From assembly GCA_004356175.1 (NCBI GenBank), contig SMXV01000029.1, forward strand, positions 1 to 7,756: a stretch of DNA of 7,756 nt. Direction: 5' to 3'. Origin of the DNA: Acidobacteriota bacterium (GTDB lineage Bacteria; Actinomycetota; Acidimicrobiia; Spongiisociales; UBA5794). Numbering within the stretch: position 1 is the stretch's first letter; each line of letters opens with the position of its first letter. The notes under the pieces are model-generated. The model was not told the origin of the DNA. It saw nothing but the letters and a program-made list of their open reading frames with translations, and searched no databases. Shown in pieces: positions 6,733 through 7,756 of this stretch. The position numbers and the translations under genes are program-made.

Positions 6733-7497
6733 ATGCGTAAATATCTGATTGTTGGAAACTGGAAGATGAACGCTACCCATCTGGAGACGATCCAGATGGT
6801 GCAGAAACTGAGCTACCGCCTTGATGTGTCGGACCACCAGAGGGTAGAAGTGGTGGTCTGCCCGCCCTTTACCGCATTGCGCTCCGCACAGACTGTCATT
6901 GAGGCCGATCATCTTCAGATCATGCTCGGTGCCCAGAATGTTGATTGGCATGAGTCCGGCGCGTTCACGGGGGAGATCTCTCCAGAAATGGTCGCAAAGC
7001 TGAGCGTGCGTTTTGTGATTGTCGGACATTCCGAGCGGCGTGGACTCTTTGGTGAGACGGATGACGTTGTCAACAAGAAACTCACGGCGGTTCTTGCTGC
7101 GGGGATGACACCAATCCTCTGCGTTGGCGAGACAGAGCTCGAACGAGACAGCGACACAGCGGGGGAGATTGTTGGTCGGCAGGTCCGCGAAGGTATTGCG
7201 GGAGTTGAACCAGATACGGTCGCTTCGATTGTTGTTGCCTACGAGCCTGTATGGGCGATTGGTACAGGAAGGACTGCATCGGCTGATGATGCCGGTTCGA
7301 TGTGCACATTCGTGCGGGAGCAGGTCAGGGAGGTCAGCGGGGATGCTGCCGACGCCGTTCGGGTTTTGTATGGCGGCTCGGTCAACCCGGGAAACGTGGC
7401 GGGACTGATGGCAAAGAAGGACATCGATGGCGGGCTTGTAGGTGGAGCGTCGCTCGATCCGGATACGTTCGCGTCCGTCATCAGGTACTGGATGTGA
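6733..7497 (+). CDS. tpiA: Triosephosphate isomerase
   Basis: The enzyme interconverts dihydroxyacetone phosphate and glyceraldehyde-3-phosphate, feeding the gap-pgk steps encoded just upstream. The 254 residues form a complete TIM barrel of normal length. GNWKMN (8-13) supplies Asn9 and Lys11. GAQNVDW (66-72) and GAFTGEIS (76-83) line the active site. His99 in VGHSERR (97-103) is the electrophile, and Glu171 in AYEPVWAIGTG (169-179) is the catalytic base, followed by the flexible lid loop. YGGSVNPGN (213-221) and DGGLVGGASL (232-241) bind the substrate phosphate. ATG 6733 is chosen because MRKYLIVGNWKMN is the standard N-terminus and a ribosome site precedes it. It is the last gene of the tightly spaced run. 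I see no U-tracted terminator after it, only an inverted repeat that overlaps the next gene start. Confidence 0.97.
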   Translation: MRKYLIVGNWKMNATHLETIQMVQKLSYRLDVSDHQRVEVVVCPPFTALRSAQTVIEADHLQIMLGAQNVDWHESGAFTGEISPEMVAKLSVRFVIVGHSERRGLFGETDDVVNKKLTAVLAAGMTPILCVGETELERDSDTAGEIVGRQVREGIAGVEPDTVASIVVAYEPVWAIGTGRTASADDAGSMCTFVREQVREVSGDAADAVRVLYGGSVNPGNVAGLMAKKDIDGGLVGGASLDPDTFASVIRYWM

Positions 7498-7502
7498 CAT
7501 CC

Positions 7503-7539
7503 CAGCCGGTAGGGTGGGTTCATGGGCACCTACCGGTTG
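7503..7539 (+). repeat. Inverted repeat around promoter box and start codon of the last gene
   Basis: The left arm CAGCCGGTAGG (7503-7513) and right arm CCTACCGGTTG (7529-7539) pair over 11 positions, with eight perfect inner pairs (CCGGTAGG/CCTACCGG), one G-T pair and two more outer pairs. The 15-base spacer holds the ATG at 7522-7524, and the left arm contains most of the putative -10 box. No T-run follows, so it is not a standard intrinsic terminator. It could be a DNA operator, or an RNA hairpin in transcripts reading through from tpiA. Confidence 0.6.
7510..7515 (+). promoter_or_regulatory. Candidate leaderless -10 box of the last gene
   Basis: TAGGGT fits TANNNT and ends six bases before the ATG at 7522, the same spacing as TAAACT before uvrC. 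I see no convincing -35 at the expected distance. The adjacent AGGG/GGG bases could instead act as a weak ribosome site, so the reading as a promoter is tentative. Confidence 0.4.
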
Positions 7540-7756
7540 ACGTGTACGTTCGATGTGATACGACGGATTGAGTTCGAGGGTGAGGAACTCGACCTGCACC
7601 TCGATGCTGTCATGGAGCGTCTCCATGGGGCGCAGTCAGTGAGAGAGGTTGAGACAGAGGCTGATCTCAACACAGGGCGGACCACACTGTCGATCACAGT
7701 GTCGACGTTGGATTCCGATCCGAGCCATCACGCCGCAGTCATTCTGGCGACGGCGA
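7522..7756 (+). CDS. Unrecognised small protein, 3' end cut off
   Basis: The frame is open from ATG 7522 to the window edge, giving 78 residues with no stop. I do not recognise the family. The visible part alternates strand- and helix-like segments: a strand (YRLTCTFDVIRRIEF, about 4-18), an amphipathic acidic helix (ELDLHLDAVMERL), a strand (VREVETEADL), a polar turn (NTGR), a strand (TTLSITVSTL) and the start of a second helix after DSDPSHH. This beta-alpha-beta-beta-alpha order suggests a ferredoxin-like fold, which is inference only. There is no signal peptide or membrane segment, so this is not SecG, which often follows tpiA in actinobacteria. Codon use and sensible secondary structure make it look like a real gene. 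It starts 24 bases after tpiA but has its own candidate -10 box and an inverted repeat over its start, so it may be regulated separately. Confidence 0.7.
   Translation, partial: MGTYRLTCTFDVIRRIEFEGEELDLHLDAVMERLHGAQSVREVETEADLNTGRTTLSITVSTLDSDPSHHAAVILATA

Noticed and set aside
7501..7518. A small hairpin CCCAGCC/GGGTGGG as a tpiA terminator.
   Set aside because: It has a central mismatch and no T-run after it, and it competes with the longer, better inverted repeat at 7503-7539.
6442..7626. A 394-codon open frame on the minus strand across pgk, tpiA and the last gene.
   Set aside because: It lies antisense to two firmly identified enzymes. Its translation is rich in Arg, His, Cys and Asn with no recognisable domain, as expected of a shadow frame under biased codon use.
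1..7756. A hidden mobile element, defence cassette or CRISPR array.
   Set aside because: The window is filled by conserved core genes with consistent strand and style; I see no transposase, integrase, terminal repeats or spaced direct repeats.

Overview
The window reads like a chromosomal segment of an actinobacterium (Actinomycetota). The evidence is the conserved order uvrC - rapZ - yvcK - gap - pgk - tpiA, an RNase adapter RapZ whose P-loop carries Arg in place of Lys (as I recall from actinobacterial RapZ proteins), moderately high GC, and candidate leaderless promoters of the TANNNT type placed six bases before an ATG. A less-studied class such as Acidimicrobiia is possible, but I cannot fix the rank below phylum from this sequence. 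I see no phage, transposon, CRISPR, tRNA or rRNA signal. Every supported gene is on the + strand.

Layout: (1) 2-685, the 3' part of a class I SAM-dependent methyltransferase whose start lies off the left edge. (2) 686-749, a 64-base gap with a candidate leaderless promoter for uvrC. (3) 750-7497, a tightly packed run of six genes: uvrC (excinuclease subunit C), rapZ (P-loop RNase adapter/GlmZ-type regulator family), yvcK (CofD-like gluconeogenesis/cell-shape factor), gap (type I GAPDH), pgk (phosphoglycerate kinase) and tpiA (triosephosphate isomerase). Junctions are a 5-base gap, a 1-base overlap, a 16-base gap, an 8-base overlap and a 28-base gap, so co-transcription and translational coupling are likely. 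(4) 7498-7756, a 24-base gap with a second candidate leaderless -10 box inside an 11-base inverted repeat that surrounds the start codon, followed by the 5' part of an unrecognised small protein gene that runs off the right edge. No stretch over 300 bases lacks a gene.

Functionally, the last three operon genes give a continuous route from dihydroxyacetone phosphate through glyceraldehyde-3-phosphate and 1,3-bisphosphoglycerate to 3-phosphoglycerate. RapZ and YvcK are regulators elsewhere tied to amino-sugar/cell-envelope supply and to growth on gluconeogenic carbon. UvrC is the nucleotide-excision-repair nuclease that by conserved synteny heads this cluster.

This is mostly ordinary core genome. 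The points that stand out are: whiA is missing from its usual place between yvcK and gap; the GAPDH has about 30 extra residues in its NAD-binding domain plus changes near the coenzyme pocket and active site; pgk appears to start at TTG inside the end of gap; and the inverted repeat sits over the promoter and start codon of the last gene, which occupies the place where secG often lies. I did not find a clearly new multi-gene system.
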